Assembly (NCBI RefSeq): GCF_049889055.1
Contig: NZ_JBLTWO010000003.1
Coordinates: 124,001 to 188,000 of the forward strand
Direction: 5' to 3'
DNA: 64,000 nucleotides
From: Rhizorhabdus sp049889055
Lineage (GTDB): Bacteria > Pseudomonadota > Alphaproteobacteria > Sphingomonadales > Sphingomonadaceae
Position numbers and translations under genes: made by a program. Shown piece by piece: positions 50,498 to 59,100 of the stretch (positions are counted from its first letter, which is position 1; each line of letters opens with the position of its first letter). The notes under the pieces were generated by a model, which ran no database searches, was not told the DNA's origin, and saw only the letters and a list, made by a program, of their open reading frames with translations.

Positions 50498-52202
50498 TCC
50501 TGATCAATGGCATGAAAAGCGTGACGCCAAAACCGCCATTGGGCAGCGGGCCGAAGCGACAGCTGGCCTCCTCTCCGAAACGCGCACGCAAGCGGTCGGA
50601 GACGTTGCGCAGGCCCACGCCCGTGCCCGCCGGGGCTTCGCCTTCGGCCAGCGGATCACCATCATCTTCGACCGAGAGGACGAGCCCATGCGAATCCTCG
50701 CGTGCGGTGATGCGCAGCGTGACGGGACGCCGCGAGCGCGAAACGCCATATTTGATCGCATTCTCGACGAGCGGCTGCAGGATCAGACAGGGGACGCGCA
50801 CATCCTCCAGCGCGGGCGGCACGTGGATTTCGACCAGCAGCCGGTCCGGGAAGCGGATCGCCTCGATGTCGAGATAGAGACGCTGGAGGCGGATTTCCTC
50901 GGCCAGCACGACATCTTCGGTCGGGTCGGCGGTGAGGCTCGTCCGGAAGAAGGTGGATAGGTTGAGGATCATCTTCTCGGCTTCGTCGCGGCTGTCCTTC
51001 AGAATCAGCGTCGACAGCGAATTGAGCGTGTTGAACAGGAAATGCGGGTTCACCTGATAGCGCAAGGCGCGAAGCTCCGCGTCGCGCGCGGCGGCACGAT
51101 AGGACGCCGCCTGCCGCTCCGCATCGCGAACCGCCGCCGCATAGGAGAGCGCAAGGAACAGCGCCCCCCAGGCGGCAAAGAAGAAATAGCCGTTGAGCGC
51201 CTGGTCGGCGATCTGGGCGAGGACCGACTTGTCATGCTCCTTGTAGATGTCGGCAGGACGGCCGACCTGGATCATCACCGTGCCGGGCGAAGGCTCGCTG
51301 ACGACCGGCATGGGGATCTCGACCGGCTTTGGTATCTCGATCTTCGGAAACGATGGTTGCGTGTCGGATAGGTCAGGCGCGGTTGCCGGGGCCGCTTCGG
51401 CGGGCATGGCCGGGGGAGCGGGCGGTGGCGGGGGCGCCGCGGAAAGAATGGAATCGAGGTCTATCTTGATGCCGTTGCGTCGCGCCTCCTCCACCGCAAG
51501 GCGCGCGCCCTTCATCTGTTCGCGATAGTCGCGAACCGCTTCCTTATAGGCTTCCTGTTGGGCACGTGCCGCCTCACGCAGAGCTGCCTCAGCCTCGCGC
51601 TTGCCTTCGTCCGCCTGCCTGCGCCGCTCGGCATTGGCGCGGGCCAGTTCATTTTGTGCCTCGGCCAGTTCGCGTTGGATTTCGGCCTGATGCTCGGCCG
51701 CCTCGCGCTGCGCTTCGGCCTTCTCCTGCGCGGCCTCCCGAGCCTGCTCAGCGGCCTCCTTGATTGCAGCGCGGGCCGCCTCGACGGCCGCCTTGGCCTG
51801 CGCCCTGGCTTGCGCTGCGCTGTCGGTGTCGACGACGCTCTTCGATACTGTGCTTGCCTTGTCCGCCTCGATCCGACGATCGATCTCGCGGAACGCCATC
51901 CAGTTCATCGAGCTGTAGGCGACGGCCGCCGGGATCGAGAGGAGCGCTACGGCGGTCACGTTCACCGCCAGCGACTTCCGCGCGAGAGGGCGCATCGCGA
52001 GATAGACGATATAGGTCGCCACCATCGACCCGATCGACACGAAGGCGCGGGCGGCCAGCATGTCGGTCTGGTGTCCCAGATCGATCATGAAGGAGCGGAT
52101 CGTCGCGATCACGCAATAGACCATCCAGAAGCAGATGATCGAAATCAGGGCCACCCGCGGGCTGACCGTGGCACCGCGCGGCGTTTCAGCGTTGAACGTC
52201 AT
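50487..52202 (-). CDS. LytS/AlgZ-type sensor kinase with predicted periplasmic coiled coil
   Basis: A 571-residue kinase. Three membrane helices (about 18-38, 48-70, 79-98) are followed by a very Ala/Glu/Arg/Gln-rich coiled coil (about 125-243), a Pro-rich stretch (APPPPPAPPAMP, 255-275), a fourth helix (337-357), and the His_kinase domain with phospho-His387 (YQVNPHFLFNTLNSL) and an ATPase domain. With three helices ahead of it, the coiled coil should be periplasmic. Ordinary LytS/AlgZ kinases have no such segment. Partner of the LytTR regulator; the signal is unknown. Confidence 0.88.
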   Translation of the reverse strand: MTFNAETPRGATVSPRVALISIICFWMVYCVIATIRSFMIDLGHQTDMLAARAFVSIGSMVATYIVYLAMRPLARKSLAVNVTAVALLSIPAAVAYSSMNWMAFREIDRRIEADKASTVSKSVVDTDSAAQARAQAKAAVEAARAAIKEAAEQAREAAQEKAEAQREAAEHQAEIQRELAEAQNELARANAERRRQADEGKREAEAALREAARAQQEAYKEAVRDYREQMKGARLAVEEARRNGIKIDLDSILSAAPPPPPAPPAMPAEAAPATAPDLSDTQPSFPKIEIPKPVEIPMPVVSEPSPGTVMIQVGRPADIYKEHDKSVLAQIADQALNGYFFFAAWGALFLALSYAAAVRDAERQAASYRAAARDAELRALRYQVNPHFLFNTLNSLSTLILKDSRDEAEKMILNLSTFFRTSLTADPTEDVVLAEEIRLQRLYLDIEAIRFPDRLLVEIHVPPALEDVRVPCLILQPLVENAIKYGVSRSRRPVTLRITAREDSHGLVLSVEDDGDPLAEGEAPAGTGVGLRNVSDRLRARFGEEASCRFGPLPNGGFGVTLFMPLIRNDS

Positions 52203-52314
52203 CCCACCCCTATATCTTCATCGCTGTAAATATGCCCGTCCCCTATGCGGATGTTCGTCGATCCACCCATGCCGTTCATCGAAAGTTCAGCTTTCTGGCA
52301 CGGTTCGGCCAAGC

Positions 52315-52339
52315 GGAACAGCGGTGCGATGCGGGCGTT
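52315..52339 (+). promoter_or_regulatory. EcfG-type general stress promoter
   Basis: GGAAC (52315-52319) and CGTT (52336-52339) are exactly 16 bases apart, which is the consensus for the alphaproteobacterial general stress sigma factor EcfG. The site ends 31 bases before the ATG of the acidic protein gene. Confidence 0.75.
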
Positions 52340-52370
52340 GGAATCTCGTGCTGGAAGAGGAGCCTTTAGC

Positions 52371-52619
52371 ATGAGTGGTCAGACCGAGGACGAGAAAAAG
52401 ACCTGCACGACCTATGTGCGCACCGCGCATGATGCGCAGGACGATGCGAAGCTTCAGGAGAATCCGGCGGACGAGGATGCCAAGCTCGACGTCGCGCTCG
52501 ACGAAAGCTTCCCGACATCCGATGCGCCATCGAACACCCAGCCGGGCAAGGGCAAGGATCCCGCCCCACCGTCAGGCCATGACGAGGACGAAGAAAAGCG
52601 CCGCGAAAGCAGGCGCTGA
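52371..52619 (+). CDS. Small acidic, hydrophilic stress protein (predicted)
   Basis: An 82-residue protein composed almost wholly of Asp, Glu, Lys, Pro, Gln and Ser, with no hydrophobic core, so it is probably disordered. The middle reads DVALDESFPTSDAPSNTQPG, a pattern repeated in short sphingomonad proteins, flanked by charged runs (DEDEEKRRESRR). ATG 52371 follows GAGGAG, and the EcfG-type promoter upstream suggests induction in the general stress response. Function unknown. Confidence 0.75.
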   Translation: MSGQTEDEKKTCTTYVRTAHDAQDDAKLQENPADEDAKLDVALDESFPTSDAPSNTQPGKGKDPAPPSGHDEDEEKRRESRR

Positions 52620-52711
52620 CGGTTTCGGCGCGCCAGGTCAAAAGACCGGCGCGCCATCCGAACGCCAGTTATCCACAGCATTATGAGCGGCACGGGGGTC
52701 TGGAGCGTTTG

Positions 52712-52730
52712 CTTGTTGCGTTGCAACAAG
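52712..52730. repeat. Short inverted repeat CTTGTTGC/GCAACAAG
   Basis: Perfect 8-base arms around a three-base spacer lie between the acidic protein and the next gene. No T-run follows, so it is more likely a protein-binding site or weak terminator than a strong terminator. Confidence 0.45.
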
Positions 52731-52833
52731 AAACATGGTCCGTTGATGAACAGAGGCCTTACGCGGGCTTAAGCGTCCATAAACCAAGATGGGCGCATAA
52801 CCCAGACAGGGCTTCCAGCTTAGGGGCTATTGT

Positions 52834-53382
52834 ATGGGCACGCATATGAGACCTGCAGACGGCGCGCTGACCTTGGCGGAAATGAAAGAGTTCGCCAGTT
52901 TTCCGGCATCTACCCAACGCTATATTCGTCGATCGCTCGATATCGGCCTCGGTCGCGAGGACGCGCTTGCGCGTTGGTCGCGCGACGTGATCGAGTCCGC
53001 GAGCATCATGGCGCAGTCGCGCATCTATTCGCGGCTCGATTATATCCGCGAACTGGTCCCCGACGACAGCGGGCTCGACGCGGTCGAGCCGTTCATGGCC
53101 CCGCTGATCACCGTATCGGCTTTCGACCTCGGACAGGATCGTCTCGCCACCTTCGGCGCCTATCGCTTCCTCTACGAGCGACTGATCGGCGCCGATGTGC
53201 GGCCCTGGCTGCCGGCGGCCTTCTGCTCGGCGGCAGCCCTGCCACATCTCCACCCGGAAAAGCGGCGTGTTCTGCTCCAGTCGATCAGCGAAGCGGCCGC
53301 AACGGCAGCAGGCTGGTCGAACCGCGAACCCGTTTTCTACCCCGAGTGGGTCGACAAGGTCGAAGCTCGCCTTCCGAACTGA
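52834..53382 (+). CDS. Conserved hypothetical protein
   Basis: A 182-residue, mainly helical, soluble protein (LTLAEMKEFASFPASTQRYIRRSLDIG, FMAPLITVSAFDLGQD, FGAYRFLYERLIGAD). It has neither signal peptide nor membrane segment and no motif I recognise. Codon use fits the genome, and the frame is clean. It lies alone between the acidic stress protein and manA. Start at ATG 52834; ATG 52846 is possible. Confidence 0.65.
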   Translation: MGTHMRPADGALTLAEMKEFASFPASTQRYIRRSLDIGLGREDALARWSRDVIESASIMAQSRIYSRLDYIRELVPDDSGLDAVEPFMAPLITVSAFDLGQDRLATFGAYRFLYERLIGADVRPWLPAAFCSAAALPHLHPEKRRVLLQSISEAAATAAGWSNREPVFYPEWVDKVEARLPN

Positions 53383-53553
53383 TCGGCCAGACCGATCTTC
53401 GCTGCCTGCACTTGCCGATCTGCCGGAGTTGCGGATAGATCGGCTCGCTGCGGAACCTTTGGGACCATCCGCCGCTTGGTAGGATGATTTCTGTAGGCTA
53501 TCCATGTTTTCGGGCGTGAGCCCGCGAAGATGGGGTGTGGCGATAGGTGTATC

Positions 53554-54438
53554 ATGGCGGCGATTTTCCTGACCCATCATGCGGTCGAAAAACCCTGGGG
53601 CCGCCGCGATCTCGCGCCGCTGTTCGACGATCCAGCCCCCGACGCCCCCGCCATCGGCGAAATCTGGTATGACGATCCGCGCGGCTGCTCGCACGATCTG
53701 CTGATCAAATATCTCTTTACCAGCGAGCGTCTTTCCGTTCAGGTCCATCCCGACGACGCGGCGGCGCGCGCGCGTGGCTTTGCGCGGGGCAAGGACGAGG
53801 CGTGGATCATATTGTCCGCCGAGCCGGACTCGACCATCGCCCTCGGCTTCCGCGAGAATTATGACGCCGAGACGGTCCGAGCGGCGGCGCTCGACGGCTC
53901 GATCGAGCATATGTTGCACTGGCAGCCGGTGCGGGCCGGCCAGTTTATCTATTCGCCCGCCGGGACCGTCCACGCGATCGGCAAGGGCCTGCGCGTGGTC
54001 GAGGTTCAGCAAAATCTCGATCTCACCTATCGCTTCTACGACTATGGATCGGATCGCGAGTTGCACCTCGACGATGCGATGGCCGTGGCCGACTTCGTTC
54101 CCTTCGCAGGACAGGCGCCGGCTCGGTCGATCGACGCAGGGCGCGATATATTGGCCGAGGGTGGCAAGTTCGTGCTCGAGCGCTGGACTGCGGGTGGCGA
54201 GCAGCGCGTCGATCCGGGCGAACTGCCGCTGTGGCTCTTGCCGGTCGCTGGTGCGCTGAACATAGATGGTCAGGCGACCGGGCTTGGCGACGCGATCTTG
54301 ATCGAAGGCAGTAGCGTCATAGCCTTGTCCCAGGATGCGACGGTCTATGCCGCCTATCCCGGCGCGGATGTTCTCGGGACCCTCCTCGGGTCCATCGCGC
54401 GGTCGACTTCGGACAGCAATTGCGCGGTGACCGGATAG
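53554..54438 (+). CDS. manA: Class I mannose-6-phosphate isomerase
   Basis: A 294-residue cupin-fold enzyme that interconverts mannose-6-phosphate and fructose-6-phosphate, feeding GDP-mannose for surface polysaccharides. Zinc and substrate motifs are LSVQVHPDDAAARARG, KDEAWIIL, and FIYSPAGTVHAIGKGLRVVEVQQ. It is the short form common in alphaproteobacteria. ATG 53554 follows AGGTG. Its last 85 bases overlap the end of the convergent Nudix gene. Confidence 0.9.
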   Translation: MAAIFLTHHAVEKPWGRRDLAPLFDDPAPDAPAIGEIWYDDPRGCSHDLLIKYLFTSERLSVQVHPDDAAARARGFARGKDEAWIILSAEPDSTIALGFRENYDAETVRAAALDGSIEHMLHWQPVRAGQFIYSPAGTVHAIGKGLRVVEVQQNLDLTYRFYDYGSDRELHLDDAMAVADFVPFAGQAPARSIDAGRDILAEGGKFVLERWTAGGEQRVDPGELPLWLLPVAGALNIDGQATGLGDAILIEGSSVIALSQDATVYAAYPGADVLGTLLGSIARSTSDSNCAVTG

Positions 54439-55157
54439 CCGAGATGTTCCGGGATGTGCAGCCATGGCACGCCGTCCCGCTCCTCGACCCAGGGTGTCAC
54501 CACCTCCATAGGATAGCGCGCGGCAATATCCGTCGCATCTGCCCAGTTTGAAGCCATGGCGATCCGCTCGAGATTGCGCTGCGTCGGAAAGATCAGCCCG
54601 CCCTGCGCGAGATGATCGGCCGCCGTTCCCCAGCGGCAATGCACGCTTTCGCCACCGTCGGCGACCGCTTCGCCCATATCCGGCGCGCGGGCGATGTAGA
54701 AGCGGGTGTCGAACCGGTGCGGCATCGCGTGGTCGGGACGCCAGCGGGAAAAGGGGTGCAGATCGCCCAGCAGCAGACGCAGGCCGTGCTCTTCCAGAAG
54801 TTGCGCAAAGGCGGTGCCATCGTGCAGCGCATGTCTCAATGTGGCGATCTGGTCGGGCGAGCCCAGTCCCTCCACGCAGGGCGCGAGCCCGATCTCCTCG
54901 ATCGTCTCGCGGATCGCGGCGACGCGATGGGCGATCTCGATCCTATCGAACGTGTCGCCGTCGACAAGCAGATCGTGCCGCGCCGCCAGCGAGAAATCGC
55001 CGTGATCGAGCCGCCCGCCGGGGAAGACCATGCGGCTTGCGGCGAAGCGCATCTGCGCGCTGCGGGCGATCATCGGGATCTCGGGCGGGCCGTCGGCCTG
55101 CTCGCGCAGCAGGATCAGCGTCGCGGCAAAACTGGCTTCGGGCAGGTCATCGCTCAT
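54354..55157 (-). CDS. NUDIX hydrolase family protein
   Basis: A 267-residue protein. The Nudix box begins at VFPGGRLDHGD and reaches RETIEEIGLAP, with a longer insertion than usual between the Gly and the REtxEE part, as in the CoA/acyl-CoA-type larger Nudix proteins. It probably cleaves a nucleoside-diphosphate-linked compound; the substrate is unknown. Its ATG overlaps the upstream methyltransferase stop (ATGA), making ubiG-methyltransferase-Nudix an operon. Confidence 0.8.
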   Translation of the reverse strand: MSDDLPEASFAATLILLREQADGPPEIPMIARSAQMRFAASRMVFPGGRLDHGDFSLAARHDLLVDGDTFDRIEIAHRVAAIRETIEEIGLAPCVEGLGSPDQIATLRHALHDGTAFAQLLEEHGLRLLLGDLHPFSRWRPDHAMPHRFDTRFYIARAPDMGEAVADGGESVHCRWGTAADHLAQGGLIFPTQRNLERIAMASNWADATDIAARYPMEVVTPWVEERDGVPWLHIPEHLGYPVTAQLLSEVDRAMDPRRVPRTSAPG

Positions 55158-55903
55158 GTCGCGCGACCGGCAATCACCGTGAGCGGCCATTGCAGCAGCT
55201 TCGTCGCTTCGGCCGGCCCCCAGGCCTCACGCAGGCGCGCGACCATCTGTTCGAACGGCGCGCGGCCGATCGCTCGCTCCATCGCGCGTACGGCGGACCA
55301 GGTGTCGACATAGCCTATCAGCGCTTCGAGCGACCATTGCACCTCCAGCAGCATCGGTGGCGCTTCGACCGGCGCGAAGGGCAGGTGGATGTCGCGATAA
55401 TCATTGTCGACCATCGCCCGCTCGGACGGCCAATAGGGCGCGAGGGTCTCGGTCCGGAAAGTTTCGACGATCGCCGCGACGTCGCTTCCGGGCGTCATCC
55501 CGGCATAGGTCACCAGCGCGATCAGGCCGGCCGGCTTGAGGACGCGCTGCGCTTCCGCAAAGAAGGCCGGCAGATCGAACCAGTGCGCGGCCTGGGCTGC
55601 GGTGAGCAGATCGGCGCTTCGGGGAGCGATGCCGGTCTGCTCGGCCCGCGCGACGCGATAGTCGACATTCGGATGGGGCTGGGCGTTGGCGATCTGTTCG
55701 GCGCTCGGGTCTAGCGCGACAACTTGGGCGAAACGCTCCGCCAGCAGGGTCGATAGCTGCCCCGACCCGCAACCGACGTCGACGGCGAGCGATCTTGTCG
55801 GTGCTTCGGCGGCGAGCCAGGTTGCGAGGGCGTCCGGGTAGCCCGGACGGTAGGTCGAATAGGCCGAGGCGTGGGACGAGAAATGGTCCTTGAAGCCGCT
55901 CAC
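55154..55903 (-). CDS. Class I SAM-dependent methyltransferase
   Basis: A 249-residue protein with SAM motif I LAVDVGCGSGQLSTLLA, the acidic VALDPS, and YRVARAEQTGIAPRSADLL, close to the trans-aconitate methyltransferase-like group. The substrate is not known. It starts with GTG 55903, overlapping the ubiG stop (GTGA), and ends overlapping the Nudix start. Confidence 0.85.
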   Translation of the reverse strand: MSGFKDHFSSHASAYSTYRPGYPDALATWLAAEAPTRSLAVDVGCGSGQLSTLLAERFAQVVALDPSAEQIANAQPHPNVDYRVARAEQTGIAPRSADLLTAAQAAHWFDLPAFFAEAQRVLKPAGLIALVTYAGMTPGSDVAAIVETFRTETLAPYWPSERAMVDNDYRDIHLPFAPVEAPPMLLEVQWSLEALIGYVDTWSAVRAMERAIGRAPFEQMVARLREAWGPAEATKLLQWPLTVIAGRAT

Positions 55904-56634
55904 CGGACCGCCGTCAGGAAATAGTCGAGCGTCATATCGTCGCTCAGCTGAAAGCCCGACGCGATCGAGAAGGACAGCCCCTTGCGGTCGATCACCCGCA
56001 GTCCGGCGGCCTCGACAAGGGCGGTCAGCTCGTCGGGGGTAAGGAACCGGCTCCAGTCGTGCGTGCCCTTCGGGATCATGCCGAAGCCTTCGGCGATGCC
56101 GATCAGCGCCAGCCGGGACAGCGGGCTCCGATTGGGCGTCGACAGGATCAATATGCCATCGGGCGCCAGCAGATCGGCCAGACCCGCGACGAAGGCGGCG
56201 GGCTCGGCCACATGCTCGATCACCTCCATCGAGGTGACGAGGTCGAACTTTTCGCCGGCCAGGGCCTCGAACCCGCCGTGGCGATAGTCGATGGTCAGCT
56301 GCTGGCGCTGGGCATGGACCTTGGCGACGGCGATGTTCTCGGCGGCGGCGTCGACCGCGATCATCTCCGCGCCGAGACGCGCGAGCGGTTCGGCGAGCAG
56401 TCCCGCCCCGCAGCCGATGTCGGCGACACGGCGCCCGGCGAGCGGGCGCAGGCTTTGCGGGTCGAGACCCCAGTGCCGGTCGATCGTCTCGCGCGCATGG
56501 CGCAGGCGAGGGGGGTTGAGCTTGTGGAGCATGGCCGACGACCCCTTGGGATCCCACCATTCCGCCGCCATGCTTCCGAAATGCGCGGCCTCCTCCGGGA
56601 GGATGGAGCCGTGCTGTTGTGCGCTTGCGTTCAT
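55900..56634 (-). CDS. ubiG: Ubiquinone biosynthesis O-methyltransferase
   Basis: A 244-residue SAM methyltransferase that performs both O-methylations of ubiquinone synthesis. Family blocks are EAAHFGSMAAEWWDPKGSSAMLHKLNPPRL, VADIGCGAGLLAEPLARLGA, TSMEVIEHV and STPNRSPLSRLALIG. ATG 56634 follows GAGGGGG; a GTG lies one codon earlier. It diverges from lysC, a common arrangement in alphaproteobacteria. Confidence 0.95.
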   Translation of the reverse strand: MNASAQQHGSILPEEAAHFGSMAAEWWDPKGSSAMLHKLNPPRLRHARETIDRHWGLDPQSLRPLAGRRVADIGCGAGLLAEPLARLGAEMIAVDAAAENIAVAKVHAQRQQLTIDYRHGGFEALAGEKFDLVTSMEVIEHVAEPAAFVAGLADLLAPDGILILSTPNRSPLSRLALIGIAEGFGMIPKGTHDWSRFLTPDELTALVEAAGLRVIDRKGLSFSIASGFQLSDDMTLDYFLTAVR

Positions 56635-56715
56635 CACGCCCCCTCTCTATCAGGGCCGCGCTCTCGGTCCAGAGGGCATTTCCGGCGCTTTCGCCTCTGG
56701 GGATTATGTGGGTCT

Positions 56716-57972
56716 ATGGCGCGCATCGTAATGAAATTCGGCGGCACCTCGATGGCGGGGATCGAACGAATTCGCAACGTGGCGAACCGCGTCAAGCATG
56801 AGGTCGAACTCGGCAACGAGGTCGCCGTGGTGGTGTCCGCCATGTCGGGCGAGACTGATCGTCTGGTGAATTTCTGCCGCGAGGCATCGCCGCTCTACGA
56901 CCCGCGCGAATATGACGTCGTCGTCTCTTCGGGCGAGCAGGTGACGAGCGGCTTGCTGGCGATCGTGCTCCAGTCGATGGGCGTGAAGGCGCGCAGCTGG
57001 CTCGGCTGGCAGCTGCCGATCACGACTTCCGACGCCCATGCCTCGGCGCGGATCGAGGAGATCAATTCCGACGCGATCGGCAAGGCGATGAGCTCGGGCG
57101 AGGTCGCGGTCATCCCCGGCTTCCAGGGGCTCACCGGCGATCAGCGTATCACGACGCTCGGTCGTGGCGGCTCGGACACTTCGGCGGTCGCTGTCGCAGC
57201 GGCGATGAAGGCCGATCGCTGCGACATCTATACCGACGTCGATGGCGTCTATACGACCGATCCGCGCATCGTGCCCAAGGCGCGCAAACTTGCCAAGGTC
57301 ACCTATGAGGAGATGCTGGAACTGGCATCGGTCGGCGCCAAGGTTCTGCAGACCCGCTCGGTCGGCCTCGCCATGAAGGAGAAGGTGCGGGTGCAGGTGC
57401 TCTCGTCCTTCGATCAGCCCACCGACAACCCGACGCCTGGCACGATGATCGTCAGCGAGGAAGAACTCGAAGGAAGCGCCATGGAACGCCAACTCATCAC
57501 CGGCATCGCCTATGACAAGAACGAGACCAAGATCACGCTGACGCAGGTGCCGGATCGCCCCGGCGCGGTCGCATCGATCTTCGCGCCGCTCGCCGAGGCC
57601 AATATCAACGTCGACATGATCGTGCAGAACGTCGCGCACGACACCGGATCGACTGACGTCACCTTCACCGTCCCCTCGGCCGAACTCGCCCGTTCGCTCG
57701 ACGTGCTCGAGCGCGAGCGCGGCAAGATCGGCTATGAGAAGCTGGTCCACGACACCAATGTTGCCAAGATCTCGGTCGTCGGCGTCGGCATGCGCAGCCA
57801 TGCGGGCGTCGCCTCCAAGATGTTCGAGGCGCTTGCCCAGCGCGGCATCAATGTGCTCGCGATCACCACCTCGGAGATCAAGGTCTCGGTGCTGATCCAC
57901 GAGGATTATACCGAACTGGCGGTGCGCGTGCTGCACACGGCCTATGGCCTCGATGCGGAGGATGCTGCCTGA
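56716..57972 (+). CDS. lysC: Aspartate kinase
   Basis: A 418-residue enzyme, first step of the lysine, methionine and threonine pathway. KFGGTSMAG at the N-terminus and TLGRGGSDTSAVAVAAA and DVDGVYTTDPR mark the kinase domain. Two C-terminal ACT domains (ITLTQVPDRPGAVASIFAPLA and ISVVGVGMRSHAGVASKMFEALA) bind inhibiting amino acids. TGATG overlap with the next gene. Confidence 0.96.
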   Translation: MARIVMKFGGTSMAGIERIRNVANRVKHEVELGNEVAVVVSAMSGETDRLVNFCREASPLYDPREYDVVVSSGEQVTSGLLAIVLQSMGVKARSWLGWQLPITTSDAHASARIEEINSDAIGKAMSSGEVAVIPGFQGLTGDQRITTLGRGGSDTSAVAVAAAMKADRCDIYTDVDGVYTTDPRIVPKARKLAKVTYEEMLELASVGAKVLQTRSVGLAMKEKVRVQVLSSFDQPTDNPTPGTMIVSEEELEGSAMERQLITGIAYDKNETKITLTQVPDRPGAVASIFAPLAEANINVDMIVQNVAHDTGSTDVTFTVPSAELARSLDVLERERGKIGYEKLVHDTNVAKISVVGVGMRSHAGVASKMFEALAQRGINVLAITTSEIKVSVLIHEDYTELAVRVLHTAYGLDAEDAA

Positions 57973-58988
57973 TGAGCGGCGCGACCCGCCTCACGGCGCT
58001 GATGGCGCGCGGCGTCGAGCTGCTGGGCAGCGACTATGCGATCCTCGGCGGCGCGATGAGCTGGGTCTCCGAGCGCAATCTCGTCGCGGCGATGTCCAAC
58101 GCCGGCTGCTTCGGCGTGATCGCCTGCGGTGCGATGACGCCCGAACTGCTCGATGCCGAGATCGCGGGCACGAAGGCGCTGACGTCGAAGCCCTTCGGCG
58201 TCAATCTGATCACGATGCACCCGCAGCTCGAAGCGCTGATCGACGTGTGCGCCAGGCATGGCGTCGGCCATGTCGTGCTGGCCGGCGGCCTGCCGCCGGG
58301 CGGGGCGATCGAGAAGATCAAGGCCTCGGGTGCCAAGCTGATCTGCTTCGCGCCGGCGCTGGCGTTGGCCAAGAAGCTGATCCGCTCGGGCGTCGATGCG
58401 CTGGTGATCGAGGGCATGGAGGCGGGCGGCCATATCGGCCCGGTCTCGACCTCGGTTCTGGCCCAGGAGATACTGCCGGTCGTCGGCAAGGACCTGCCGG
58501 TGTTCGTGGCAGGGGGGATCGGCCGCGGCGAGGCGATCGCGTCCTATCTCGAAATGGGCGCGGCCGGCGTCCAGCTGGGCACGCGTTTCGTCTGCGCGAC
58601 CGAATCGATCGCTCACCCCAATTTCAAGAAGGCCTTCATCCGCGCCTCGGCGCGCGATGCAGTGGCCAGCGTTCAGATCGATCCGCGCCTGCCGGTCATC
58701 CCGGTGCGGGCGCTGCGCAATGCCTCGTCCGAGCTGTTCACCGCCAAGCAGCGCGAAGTCGCGCAATTGCTCGACGACGGCAAGGTCGAGATGGCTGAGG
58801 CGCAGCTGCAGATCGAGCATTATTGGGCCGGTGCGCTGCGCCGGGCGGTCGTCGACGGCGATATCGAACATGGTTCGGTGATGGCTGGCCAGTCGGTCGG
58901 CATGGTGACTCGCGAAGAACCGCTTGCCGATATCGTCGCAAAGCTGATCGAGGAAGCAGCAGCGGCACTCGAATTGCGTACCGCCTGA
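57972..58988 (+). CDS. Nitronate monooxygenase/FabK-like flavoprotein
   Basis: A 338-residue TIM-barrel FMN protein of the NPD/2-nitropropane dioxygenase family: ILGGAMSWVSERNLVAAMSNAG, FGVNLITMHP, VIEGMEAGGHIG and VFVAGGIGRGEAIASYLEMGAAGVQLGTRF. It may oxidise nitronates or act as an enoyl-ACP reductase relative; sequence alone does not decide. It is coupled to lysC, which is curious because no metabolic link is obvious. Confidence 0.85.
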   Translation: MSGATRLTALMARGVELLGSDYAILGGAMSWVSERNLVAAMSNAGCFGVIACGAMTPELLDAEIAGTKALTSKPFGVNLITMHPQLEALIDVCARHGVGHVVLAGGLPPGGAIEKIKASGAKLICFAPALALAKKLIRSGVDALVIEGMEAGGHIGPVSTSVLAQEILPVVGKDLPVFVAGGIGRGEAIASYLEMGAAGVQLGTRFVCATESIAHPNFKKAFIRASARDAVASVQIDPRLPVIPVRALRNASSELFTAKQREVAQLLDDGKVEMAEAQLQIEHYWAGALRRAVVDGDIEHGSVMAGQSVGMVTREEPLADIVAKLIEEAAAALELRTA

Positions 58989-59100
58989 CCGCAATCCCCC
59001 CGGCGCGGCCACCGGCCAGCGCTCCCCGGATGTACGGGAGATTGCGGAAACGGTACGTCGAGGTTGGAATCCGGTGCCGCTTTCTGTTAGCGGGCTCCTG

